Shown: piece after piece, positions 1-5,492 of the stretch
How positions within the stretch are numbered: position 1 is the stretch's first letter
Layout of the letters: each line of letters opens with the position of its first letter
Origin: Pseudomonadota bacterium
GTDB lineage: Bacteria; Pseudomonadota; Gammaproteobacteria; Burkholderiales; Sulfuricellaceae
Direction: 5' to 3'
Length of the DNA stretch: 5,492 nt
NCBI GenBank assembly: GCA_021783895.1
Contig: JAJXTJ010000108.1
Location: 1 to 5,492 of the forward strand
The notes under the pieces: model-generated
The model's input: the letters and a program-made list of their open reading frames with translations, nothing else
Database searches by the model: none
Told to the model about the DNA's origin: nothing
Program-made: the position numbers and the translations under genes

Positions 1-1491
1 CAGGCCGGTAAGCTGCACAAAGATGTCGTTGACGTCGCTGCCGAACTTCTCGTTGCTGGTAAACAGGCCGAAATCGGTATACAGCTTGGCGGTACGCGGG
101 TGATAATTGCCCGTGCCGAGATGGACATAGCGACGCAACCCGTCTTCCTCGCGCCGTACCACCAGCAGCATTTTGGCATGGGTCTTGTAGCCGACGACGC
201 CGTACACCACGTGGGCGCCCGCTTCTTCCAGGCGCCCCGCCCAGTTGATGTTGGCTTCCTCGTCGAAGCGCGCCAGCAGCTCCACCACCACGGTGACTTC
301 CTTGCCGCTATGCACCGCCTTGATCAGCGCTTCCATCAGTGCGGAATCGGTGCCGGTGCGGTAGATGGTCTGCTTGATTGCCAGCACGTTGGGGTCGTCA
401 GCCGCCTGCTGGATGAAATCGACCACCGGCGCAAACGACTGGAACGGGTGATGCAGCAGGATATCGCCGTTCCTGATCGCCTGGAACATGTCGGGCTGCT
501 TCGCCACCACCGGCGGGATACTCGGAATGAAGGACTGATATTTGAGATCGGGCCGATCGACCCGGTCCGGAATCTGCATCAGCCGCACCAGGTTGACCAG
601 GCCGTTGACCTGGTAAAAATCTTCCTGGCTCAGGCCGAATTGTCCCAGCAGGAAGGTGGCCATTTCCGGCGAACAGTTGTCCGCCACTTCCAGGCGCACG
701 GCATTGCCGAAATTCCGCTGCGGCAACTCGCCTTGCAGCGCTTCGCGCAGGTTTTTGACCTCTTCCTCGTCGACAAACAGATTGGAGTTGCGGGTAACGC
801 GGAACTGGTAGCAGCCCTTGATCTCCATGCCGGAAAACAGTTCCCCGACATGGGCGTGGAGAATCGAGGAAAGAAACACGAAGCCATGCTCGCAGCCCGC
901 CACTTCCGGCGGCAGCTTGATCACCCGTGGCAACGAGCGCGGCGCCTGCACGATGGCGGCGCCGGAGGCGCGACCGAAAGCGTCCTTGCCTTCCAGCTCG
1001 ACGGCGAAATTCAGGCTCTTGTTGAGTACGCGCGGGAAAGGATGGGCGGGATCGAGGCCGATCGGGGAAAGCACCGGCATCAGCTCGCGAAAGAAAAAAT
1101 CCTTGATCCATTCGCCCTGGCCGTCGTGCCAGTGGGTGCGGCGCAGAAAGCGGATATCGTGACGCGCCAGCTCGGGAAGCACACCCTCGTTCAACAGCCG
1201 ATACTGCTGCTCCACCAGTTGGTGCGCCTGCTCGGTAACGAGTTTGAAGGCCTGGCGCGCCGACATGCCGTCCGGCCCCGTCGCCGTGGCATGGTGAGCG
1301 ATCTGCTCCTTCAGCCCGGCAACGCGGATCTCGAAGAACTCGTCCAGGTTGCTGCTGACGATGCACAGGAATTTCAGCCGCTCCAGCAACGGGTTGCGGT
1401 GGTCCTCCGCCTGCGCCAGCACGCGCCGGTTGAAGGCAAGTTGGCCAAGTTCGCGATTGAGGTAGTATTCCTGAGCGTGCAGTATGGCCAT
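1..1491 (-). CDS. ppk: Polyphosphate kinase 1 (Ppk1), N-terminal 497 residues, truncated by the window edge
   Basis: Reversibly transfers the gamma-phosphate of ATP to a growing polyphosphate chain, normally at the inner membrane. Translation from ATG at 1491 gives MAILHAQEYYLNRELGQLAF, then SSNLDEFFEIR near residue 46 (Asn48 matches the ATP-contacting Asn of E. coli Ppk), then the head domain. The catalytic C1 domain follows, with YRTGTDS (Arg378), ARFDEEANI (Arg408), YKTHAKM (His438, the autophosphorylated His) and HLGTGNYHPRTA (His457). The two histidines are 19 residues apart, as in E. coli (435/454). About 190 C-terminal residues of the usual ~690 lie outside the window. AGGA sits 11 nt before the ATG, a loose ribosome site; no other in-frame ATG lies close upstream. 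It follows yggX by 99 bp and may be cotranscribed, although the repeat-rich spacer could hold its own promoter. No damage is visible. The product is certain; the exact start is likely. Confidence 0.97.
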   Translation of the reverse strand, partial: MAILHAQEYYLNRELGQLAFNRRVLAQAEDHRNPLLERLKFLCIVSSNLDEFFEIRVAGLKEQIAHHATATGPDGMSARQAFKLVTEQAHQLVEQQYRLLNEGVLPELARHDIRFLRRTHWHDGQGEWIKDFFFRELMPVLSPIGLDPAHPFPRVLNKSLNFAVELEGKDAFGRASGAAIVQAPRSLPRVIKLPPEVAGCEHGFVFLSSILHAHVGELFSGMEIKGCYQFRVTRNSNLFVDEEEVKNLREALQGELPQRNFGNAVRLEVADNCSPEMATFLLGQFGLSQEDFYQVNGLVNLVRLMQIPDRVDRPDLKYQSFIPSIPPVVAKQPDMFQAIRNGDILLHHPFQSFAPVVDFIQQAADDPNVLAIKQTIYRTGTDSALMEALIKAVHSGKEVTVVVELLARFDEEANINWAGRLEEAGAHVVYGVVGYKTHAKMLLVVRREEDGLRRYVHLGTGNYHPRTAKLYTDFGLFTSNEKFGSDVNDIFVQLTGL

Positions 1492-1529
1492 GGGAGCAGT
1501 TATCCTGAAGTCGGGTGAGCCGAACAGTA

Positions 1530-1574
1530 ATGGGTGATGCGGAATGGGTAATAAAACCCTCGGCCATCACCCAT
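1530..1574. repeat. Nested inverted repeat in the yggX-ppk spacer
   Basis: ATGGGTGATG at 1530-1539 is the exact reverse complement of CATCACCCAT at 1565-1574, a perfect 10-bp stem with a 25-nt loop. Inside the loop, GGGT (1546-1549) pairs with ACCC (1556-1559) around a 6-nt AT loop, so a two-tier hairpin can form in RNA from either strand. It lies between the yggX stop and the ppk start. There is no T-run after it in the minus direction, so it is not a standard intrinsic terminator. An effect on mRNA stability or readthrough into ppk is inference only. Confidence 0.75.
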
Positions 1575-1586
1575 CACTCATCACCC
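1565..1586. repeat. Heptanucleotide tandem repeat, CATCACY x3
   Basis: Three 7-bp units in a row, CATCACC, CATCACT and CATCACC, plus one extra C, begin 5 bp beyond the yggX stop codon and run toward ppk. The first unit also forms the right arm of the inverted repeat at 1530-1574. It is non-coding, in the 99-bp yggX-ppk spacer. A second 7-bp array of unrelated sequence lies in the argA start region. Confidence 0.8.
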
Positions 1587-1590
1587 GTTT

Positions 1591-1863
1591 CTAGTGCTTC
1601 GGCGGCACAAAACCCGATACCGTATCCGACCCGGCGCCGAAGAAGTAGGACTCCACCTGCTCCGCCAGATACTTGCGCGCGCTGGGATCGGCCATGGTGA
1701 GGCGATTTTCGTTGATCAGCATGGTCTGGTGCTTCAGCCAAGCCGCCCAGGCCTCCTTGGAAACATTTTCCCAAATCCGCTTGCCGAGCTCGCCGGGATA
1801 GGGCGGAAAATCCAGCCCCTCCGCTTCGCGACCGAGCTTCACGCATTTCACTGTTCTTGCCAT
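1591..1863 (-). CDS. yggX: Probable Fe(2+)-trafficking / oxidative damage protection protein YggX
   Basis: A 90-residue cytosolic protein that fits the YggX family (about 90 residues) over its full length. The family is linked to Fe(II) handling and protection of Fe-S clusters from oxidants; in enterobacteria it is under SoxRS control. Family signatures visible: Cys7 in MARTVKC, the conserved early cysteine; [19 protein letters not shown] at residues 12-30; SKEAWAAW around 35-42; and [10 protein letters not shown] at 46-55. The start at 1863 is well supported: GGAG lies 7 nt before the ATG. It ends in TAG. It lies 209 bp after argA, with a REP pair and a hairpin between, and 99 bp before ppk. 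An AT-rich stretch at about 1880-1930 could hold its promoter (TGTAAT resembles a -10 box), but I see no good -35. An overlapping minus-strand frame ending at 1574 is a shadow. Confidence 0.96.
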   Translation of the reverse strand: MARTVKCVKLGREAEGLDFPPYPGELGKRIWENVSKEAWAAWLKHQTMLINENRLTMADPSARKYLAEQVESYFFGAGSDTVSGFVPPKH

Positions 1864-1950
1864 TTCATCGCTCCGTTCAAAATTGTGTTACTTGATTACA
1901 GTTAAAATCCAAATTACCCATTAGCATTTTATGAAAATAGTGCCACTCCC

Positions 1951-2012
1951 GTAGGAGCGGTCTCCTGGCCGCGATAAGGTTTTGAAAATCGCAACCTGGA
2001 GGTCGCTCCTAC
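1951..2012. repeat. Inverted REP pair (REPIN / BIME-like element)
   Basis: Two copies of a REP-like unit face each other across a 12-nt spacer (1976-1987). The left arm (1951-1975) and the reverse complement of the right arm (1988-2012) agree at 20 of 25 positions. Each unit starts with GTAGGAGCG, and each folds on its own into a 6-bp stem with a 4-nt loop: 1957-1962/1967-1972 with loop TCCT, and 1991-1996/2001-2006 on the other side. GTAG followed by a short imperfect palindrome, in an inverted pair, is the known layout of REPs mobilised by RAYT (TnpA-REP) transposases. It sits in the 209-bp argA-yggX gap, the usual extragenic location. No RAYT gene is in the window. Confidence 0.85.
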
Positions 2013-2020
2013 ACGGGAAT

Positions 2021-2041
2021 CCATTAGTTTTAGACTAATGG
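2021..2041. repeat. Perfect 8-bp hairpin downstream of argA
   Basis: CCATTAGT (2021-2028) and ACTAATGG (2034-2041) form a perfect 8-bp stem with a 5-nt loop, 32 bp beyond the argA stop. In the argA direction the stem is followed by ATTCCCGTG rather than a T-run, so it is a poor intrinsic terminator. It could be an mRNA 3'-end or processing hairpin working with the REP pair just beyond it. The rest of the argA-yggX gap (1864-1950, 2042-2072) is AT-rich and holds no gene that I can see. Confidence 0.6.
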
Positions 2042-2072
2042 CATCCAGGTTGAATTATTTCATGAAAATGCT

Positions 2073-3407
2073 CTACAGCTTTTTCACGAACACCTTGGAG
2101 CGGCGCTGATAGTTGTACAGCCCTTGCTTGGCCTTGGGCAGTTTGTCCACGCCGGCCTCGGTGAAGCCGCGCTCCAGGAACCAGTGCGCAGTGCGAGTGG
2201 TGAGCACGAACAACTGTTTGAAGCCCTTGCCCAGCGCCCTGACCTGCATGTATTCGAGCAATGCCTCGCCCCGCCCGGCACTACGATAAGCCGGATTCAC
2301 CGCCATGCACGCCAGCTCCGCCGCCTTCTCTTTCGGAAACGGGTACAGCGCGGCACAGCCGATGATCAGTCCGTCGTACTCCAGCACAGAGAAGCGGTCG
2401 ATTTCCATTTCCAGCAGCTCGCGCGAACGCCGCACCAGGATACCGTCGGCTTCCAGCGGCTCGATCAGCGCGAGAATGCCGCCGACATCGTCGATCGTGG
2501 CATCGCGCAGGGTTTCCAGCGGATCTTCGCTGACCATGCTGCCGGTGCCCTCGCGGGTAAATAGTTCATGCAACAATGCGCCATCGACATGACGGCTGAT
2601 CAGGTGCGCCCGCGCCACGCCTTTGCGGCAGGCACGCACCGCACAGGGCAGGTAATAGCCCACATCCGTCGGCAGTGCGGCGGAGGGAACCAGGATCGCT
2701 TCCGCCTCCGCCGTGGTCAGCTCACGCAGCAACTCCCCGTCTTCGCCGGTAACCCCAACCGTGTCCATCAGGAAAATCAGCTTGTCGGCATCCAGCGTGA
2801 TCGCGGCGGAAGTCGCCACATCCTCCAGCGACAAATTGAAGACCTCGCCCGTAGGCGAATAACCGAGCGGCGAAAGCAGCACGATTTCATGGGCGTCGAG
2901 CCTGCGCCGGATGCCGATTGCATCGATCTTGCGCACCTCGCCGGTGTGCATCAGGTCCACGCCGCCGAGCACCCCCATCGGCATGGCGGTGACAAAATTG
3001 CCGCTGGCCACCCGGATATCGGCGCCCGCCATCGGCGAATTGGCGAGACCCATGGAAAGCAGCGCCTCGATCTCCACCCGCACCGTGCCGGCCGCCTCCT
3101 TGACGCATTTCAGGGCATCGTCGTCGGTGACGCGCATTCCTCCGGCATAGCGAATCGCCGCGCCGCGCTCGGTCAGTTCCTCCTCGATCTGCGGTCGCGC
3201 GCCATGCGCCAGCACCAGCCGCACGCCGAGGCTGTTGAGAAGATTGAGGTCTTGCGCCAGCGCGATGAACTGGCCATCGTTCACCACCTCGCCGCCGAAG
3301 GCAACCACGAATGTCTTGCCGCGAAAGGTATGAATATAGGGCGCAGCCGAGCGAAACCACGCCACAAAATGAGTTCTGAGTTCTGAGTTCTGAGTTCTGA
3401 GAGGCAT
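2073..3407 (-). CDS. argA: N-acetylglutamate synthase (ArgA, kinase-like plus GNAT two-domain type)
   Basis: Makes N-acetylglutamate from acetyl-CoA and glutamate, the first step of arginine synthesis; in this family it is usually feedback-inhibited by arginine. The 444 residues compare with about 443 in E. coli ArgA. Residues ~20-290 are the amino acid kinase-like domain (RGKTFVVAFGGE at 29-40, HGARPQ at 68-73, SGNF near 135, CRKGVARAHLISRHVDGALL around 270-289). Residues ~300-444 are the GNAT acetyltransferase domain (ILVRRSRE, CAALYPFP, the acetyl-CoA loop YRSAGRGEALL at 374-384, LYNYQRRSKV near the end). Similarity begins at HFVAWFR (13-19). Residues 3-13 are encoded by a 7-bp tandem repeat and look non-homologous. 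The ATG at 3407 is preceded at once by in-frame TAG CTT TCG and has only a weak Shine-Dalgarno; GTG at 3365 is the only alternative before the conserved region and has none. Transcription is toward yggX. Confidence 0.96.
   Translation of the reverse strand: MPLRTQNSELRTHFVAWFRSAAPYIHTFRGKTFVVAFGGEVVNDGQFIALAQDLNLLNSLGVRLVLAHGARPQIEEELTERGAAIRYAGGMRVTDDDALKCVKEAAGTVRVEIEALLSMGLANSPMAGADIRVASGNFVTAMPMGVLGGVDLMHTGEVRKIDAIGIRRRLDAHEIVLLSPLGYSPTGEVFNLSLEDVATSAAITLDADKLIFLMDTVGVTGEDGELLRELTTAEAEAILVPSAALPTDVGYYLPCAVRACRKGVARAHLISRHVDGALLHELFTREGTGSMVSEDPLETLRDATIDDVGGILALIEPLEADGILVRRSRELLEMEIDRFSVLEYDGLIIGCAALYPFPKEKAAELACMAVNPAYRSAGRGEALLEYMQVRALGKGFKQLFVLTTRTAHWFLERGFTEAGVDKLPKAKQGLYNYQRRSKVFVKKL
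3370..3401. repeat. Heptanucleotide tandem repeat in the argA start region (GAGTTCT x4.6)
   Basis: A perfect period-7 tract of 32 bp, with four full GAGTTCT units at 3371-3398 plus partial ends. Read on the argA strand it is AGAACTC repeated, encoding residues 3-13 if translation begins at ATG 3407. Since 7 is not a multiple of 3, gain or loss of one or two units moves the ATG out of frame with the body of argA; only changes of three units keep the frame. No mismatches are present, which fits a young or slippage-prone tract. Confidence 0.92.
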
Positions 3408-3443
3408 CGAAAGCTAATCCGTTATCGAATCAAACAAATGCAA

Positions 3444-3474
3444 AGTTTACCCCAATCCCTGCGCCCTGCGCCAA
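3444..3474 (-). promoter_or_regulatory. Possible argA promoter
   Basis: On the minus strand TTGGCG (3474-3469) and TAAACT (3449-3444) resemble -35 and -10 boxes, 19 bp apart and 37-67 bp before the argA ATG. The spacer is long and the -10 matches 4 of 6, so this is a weak call from position and sequence only. I see no clear arginine-repressor (ARG box) pair. Confidence 0.25.
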
Positions 3475-3489
3475 CCCGTGCATACCTTT

Positions 3490-3912
3490 TCATTTTCCAA
3501 AAGCTGAACGGCAAGAGATCCAATGGTTGCGTCGTATGGCCTGCGCGGCGATCAACCGTTACGGCGTATCTTCCATACTTACCACGGCGGCTGTTCCGGC
3601 TTGCATCGCATCACGCCATGCAACGGGCAACCTTGTCGCATTTAACTGGCGCGCAATCACAATCACCACTGGCGCATGCGCCGACAACATGACCTCCAGA
3701 ACCGACTGCTCAAGCGGCGAATGAAAACCGCCTATCAGCGGTGTTCTCGCCCGCGTCTGTTCGACTGCCCAATCCATCGCCGCCCGAATCGCCCGCCCGG
3801 AACAACGGCGGGATGCAAAAAAAGCCGTCAGCGGTTATTCCAGGAATGCCATGTTACCGACCCCGGCTATCCCGTATTTTTGCCAGAATGATAATGGCAG
3901 CTTTCCCATCAT
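3490..3912 (-). pseudogene. Decayed gene resembling a short DprA/SLOG-type protein, two in-frame TAA stops
   Basis: One frame reads as protein across 423 bp but is broken by TAA at 3837-3835 and again at 3561-3559, ending at TGA 3492-3490. The first part, from ATG 3912 or 3909, gives MGKLPLSFWQKYGIAGVGN and then FLE before the stop. The middle gives PLTAFFASRRCSG, TPLIGGFHSPLEQSVLEV, APVVIVIARQL, LPVAWRDA and GTAAVVSMEDTP. The last part gives RLIAAQAIRRNHW. The order glycine loop (IGGFHSP, 3715-3735), hydrophobic strand, LP..W, hydrophobic strand and RRN (3526-3534) recalls the Rossmann core of DprA-like/SLOG proteins; this family match is from memory and moderate. Both TAA codons could come from CAA by one C-to-T change. 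The remnant appears shorter than intact relatives at the C end. It starts 18 bp after the AlbA_2 gene stop and ends 82 bp before argA. The ATG-initiated piece 3777-3559 alone would lack the N-terminal region. Confidence 0.65.
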
Positions 3913-3916
3913 TCTG
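3884..3916. repeat. Perfect 9-bp inverted repeat at the start of the decayed gene
   Basis: CAGAATGAT (3884-3892) and ATCATTCTG (3908-3916) are exact reverse complements with a 15-nt loop. On the plus strand the right arm is followed by TTTT (3917-3920), so it might act as a weak terminator for plus-strand transcription. It has no T-run on the minus side, where all the genes are. It overlaps the candidate ATG codons of the decayed gene. Function unknown. Confidence 0.5.
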
Positions 3917-3930
3917 TTTTGAAATGCATT

Positions 3931-5428
3931 TTATGATCCAGGCAATTCATTATCTTGGGCGTTTGATAATGAATCTGCCTGCTCAACAGCCCGCATTGGT
4001 TTAGTGTAACGAGCTTGCTGACGGGATGCGGAAGGTAAGGCAATCAGCACCCCTTGAGTGACCCAGGTGCGCAACATGCGCGATGCCTCCAAAGTATCCA
4101 GCCTAGTAATCTCACGCAACTGGCGGTTGGCAATTTCACCGTGCGTATCAATCCAGTGGCTGACCTCATCCCATACGGTGGGGCGCTCCAGATTCAACAG
4201 CGTCACGGTCACACTCTCCACTGCCGCCTCGGTGTTCTGCCGGTACTGCGGGGGATAAAGTTTCGCGCTCGCCATTTCAGCAAACATCATTTTCACGCCC
4301 TCGCCGGCATCAATGTTGGGAGCAACAGGAAACTCGCGCAGATTCTGCGCAACCAGAGGATTGCGTGCCTTGGAGCCCGCCTTATCCACGTTGGCGGGTG
4401 TGATATTGCCGGGGAACACACCCGGACTTTCCACCTTGATGCGATCATCAAAAAGACGGATGAAAATATCTCGGTTCAAGCGGTAATCCCGATGGATCAC
4501 CGCATTCACAATCGCCTCTTTCACCACCCGCTCCGGGTATAGATGCTTGGTCTTGAAGCCGCTGCCTGAAAGCGTCAACCCTTGCGCAAGCTCATCCAGC
4601 ACAGTCTTCACCGCGGTATCAATCTGCTCGATCAACGGCCCGCGTATCGTCTTGGGCGTCTTGCGCAGGTTGGGCGTGGCACCTGGCACAACCTGCTTGC
4701 CGTCATACACCATCAAACGTATGTCGGCACGAGAGCCATGCGCGGCAAGCAGACTGCCCGGCTCATCGGCAAACAACAACACTGCCGCGCGGGCAGGCAG
4801 AATTTCATTCCCCACCTTCGATGCCAGACCGATTTTCTGCAACTGCTCCGCGAAAGTGCCGCTCTTCAATCCGCGGGCAGCGGCGAAACTGCGCCATGTT
4901 TCCGTCTCCAACAACTCCAGCGGGACAGCCATAGGCTCGCTTTCCGCACTGCGCACCCCGCGCCGGTAAGAAAGCTCGGTGATCTCCGCTGCCGTCATCT
5001 CGCGGTTGCCCGCATCCAGCCGCAACCACGTGCCATCGTCCACAATGGAATGCACCTTGTCGCTCTTGGCTATTTGTACCAGCACTACCTGACCCATGCT
5101 CCTGTCGCGCAGGGTGCATGGCAAACGCATAAAACGGATGGTCTCGATGGGCGGATGAAACTGCGTGCGCGCCTTGCGCTGCAATTCGTCCAGCGGCCTC
5201 CGGGTTTTCCTGTATGCCATAGAGCCGGGCAGCGCCACTTGCCTGCTTTTCATCCGCCACACCCAAGGCCAGCAAGCCACCTTCGGTATTAGCGAAAGCG
5301 CAGATTGTTTCCAGCGCCTTGCCCACCATTTTGCCGGAAACGCGCTTGAAATCCAGCATGCGGCTCTCGCGGGCAGTAAGCAGGCTGGCGATACGTGGTG
5401 CGGCTTGGACGGGGGTAAGGTCTATCAT
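3931..5428 (-). pseudogene. AlbA_2 / GHKL-ATPase / winged-helix protein gene, interrupted by a one-base frameshift
   Basis: Two overlapping minus-strand frames make one protein. The first (from ATG 5428) carries ESRMLDFKRV and ICAFANTEGGLLALGV (residues ~42-57), the start of an AlbA_2 (Schlafen-type putative nucleic-acid-binding) domain, to IQENPEA (78). The second continues from LDELQRKARTQFHPPIE through the rest of AlbA_2. It then has a GHKL-type ATPase region (EAIVNAVIHRDY ~304-315, IKVESPGVFP ~330-339, GEGVKMMF ~375-382) and a C-terminal winged helix (~410-460, GEIANRQLREITRLDTLEAS). Removing one base at 5194-5197 (GAGGCCGCTGG to GAGGCGCTGG) joins them into 498 residues. ATG 5428 is the only good start after the in-frame TGA at 5491-5489; its Shine-Dalgarno is poor. 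Related proteins are often described as transcriptional regulators or accompany restriction and other defence loci, so the role is uncertain. A real mutation and a sequencing error cannot be told apart here. No other damage is seen in the 420 codons after the shift. Confidence 0.85.
3945..3974. repeat. Perfect 10-bp inverted repeat in the 3' end of the AlbA_2 gene
   Basis: ATTCATTATC (3945-3954) and GATAATGAAT (3965-3974) are exact reverse complements with a 10-nt loop, inside the last 15 codons of the gene and 11 bp before its stop codon. The stem is only 20 percent GC, unlike the surrounding DNA. It could be a hairpin, a dimeric protein-binding site or a recombination scar; nothing in the sequence decides. 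No T-run follows on the minus strand, so an intrinsic terminator is unlikely. Confidence 0.6.
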
Positions 5429-5444
5429 CAGGGCTGGACTTTCA

Positions 5445-5492
5445 TTACGCCGTCGGTTTCGATTCGCGAAGCCACTCGCGCACTGGCGTCAA
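5445..5492 (-). CDS. C-terminal end of an unidentified upstream gene (partial)
   Basis: At the right edge a minus-strand frame reads LTPVREWLRESKPTA and stops at TAA 5447-5445, 16 bp before the AlbA_2-gene ATG. Codon use (CGC arginines, G/C at third positions) fits a coding frame. A competing frame reads DASARVASRIETDGVMKVQP and stops at TGA 5430-5428, overlapping the next ATG as TGATG, which would suit translational coupling; it uses two CGA codons. Only one can be right. Either way a closely spaced upstream gene in the same direction is likely, so the AlbA_2 gene is probably not first in its operon. The fragment is too short to identify a family. Confidence 0.3.
   Translation of the reverse strand: MTPVREWLRESKPTA

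Noticed and set aside
100..1518. Long plus-strand open frame of 472 codons
   Set aside because: It lies exactly antisense to ppk, whose minus-strand translation has all catalytic motifs; the plus-strand product is a His/Arg/Gln-rich shadow typical of antisense to a GC-rich gene.
398..1570. Minus-strand open frame of 390 codons overlapping ppk
   Set aside because: It is out of frame with Ppk and reads as low-complexity Ala/Gly/Arg; the Ppk frame is the coding one and simply lacks a stop inside the window.
1565..1586. CRISPR-like repeat array
   Set aside because: The units are 7 bp and contiguous, with no spacers; the same holds for 3370-3401.
2124..3386. Plus-strand open frames opposite argA
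   Set aside because: They are antisense to a confidently identified ArgA and show no recognisable domain.
3408..3489. ARG-box operator pair upstream of argA
   Set aside because: The stretch contains scattered AT-rich words but no paired palindromic 18-bp sites that I could support.
3559..3837. TAA reassigned as a sense codon
   Set aside because: TAA ends the AlbA_2 gene in this window, and the identified core genes need no readthrough; ordinary gene decay explains the two TAA codons.
5193..5212. Programmed ribosomal frameshift in the AlbA_2 gene at A AAC CCG
   Set aside because: The heptamer fits the -1 slippery pattern in the upstream frame, but joining the two halves needs a +1 shift; no adjacent stop codon or clear stimulator is seen.
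4582..5292. Plus-strand open frame of 236 codons opposite the AlbA_2 gene
   Set aside because: It is the antisense shadow of the conserved minus-strand protein, and its sequence resembles no family I know.

Overview
The window looks like chromosomal DNA of a Gram-negative proteobacterium, probably a betaproteobacterium of the Nitrosomonadales/Gallionellales type. This is inferred from the high GC, the two-domain ArgA (kinase-like plus GNAT), the order argA - yggX - ppk and the protein sequences; no marker gene fixes the taxon. All supported genes are on the minus strand, so the window is read from right to left. Long plus-strand reading frames are antisense shadows.

Right part (5492 to 3931): the last few codons of an unidentified gene are followed by a gene for an AlbA_2 (Schlafen-type) plus GHKL-ATPase plus winged-helix protein. 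One extra base near 5193-5198 splits this gene into two frames; repaired, it encodes 498 residues. Its 3' end carries a perfect 10-bp inverted repeat, and another 9-bp inverted repeat lies just beyond it.

Middle (3912 to 3408): this 523-bp gap contains a decayed gene with two in-frame TAA codons. Both flanks and the middle read as one protein resembling short DprA/SLOG-type proteins. The gap also holds a possible argA promoter.

Left part (3407 to 1): argA (N-acetylglutamate synthase) has a 7-bp tandem repeat inside its first codons. It is followed by an intergenic region with a perfect hairpin and a 62-bp inverted REP pair (REPIN/BIME type). Next come yggX (iron trafficking/oxidative damage protection), a spacer with a second, different 7-bp repeat and a nested inverted repeat, and the first 497 codons of ppk (polyphosphate kinase 1), which runs off the left edge.

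The three intact genes are core metabolism and stress functions: the first step of arginine synthesis, Fe(II)/Fe-S protection and polyphosphate storage. The right half looks like accessory DNA that is eroding. No tRNA, rRNA, CRISPR array or transposase gene was seen. I found no convincing new multi-gene system. The most unusual items are the frame-breaking heptad repeat in the argA start, the REPIN, and the two damaged genes side by side.
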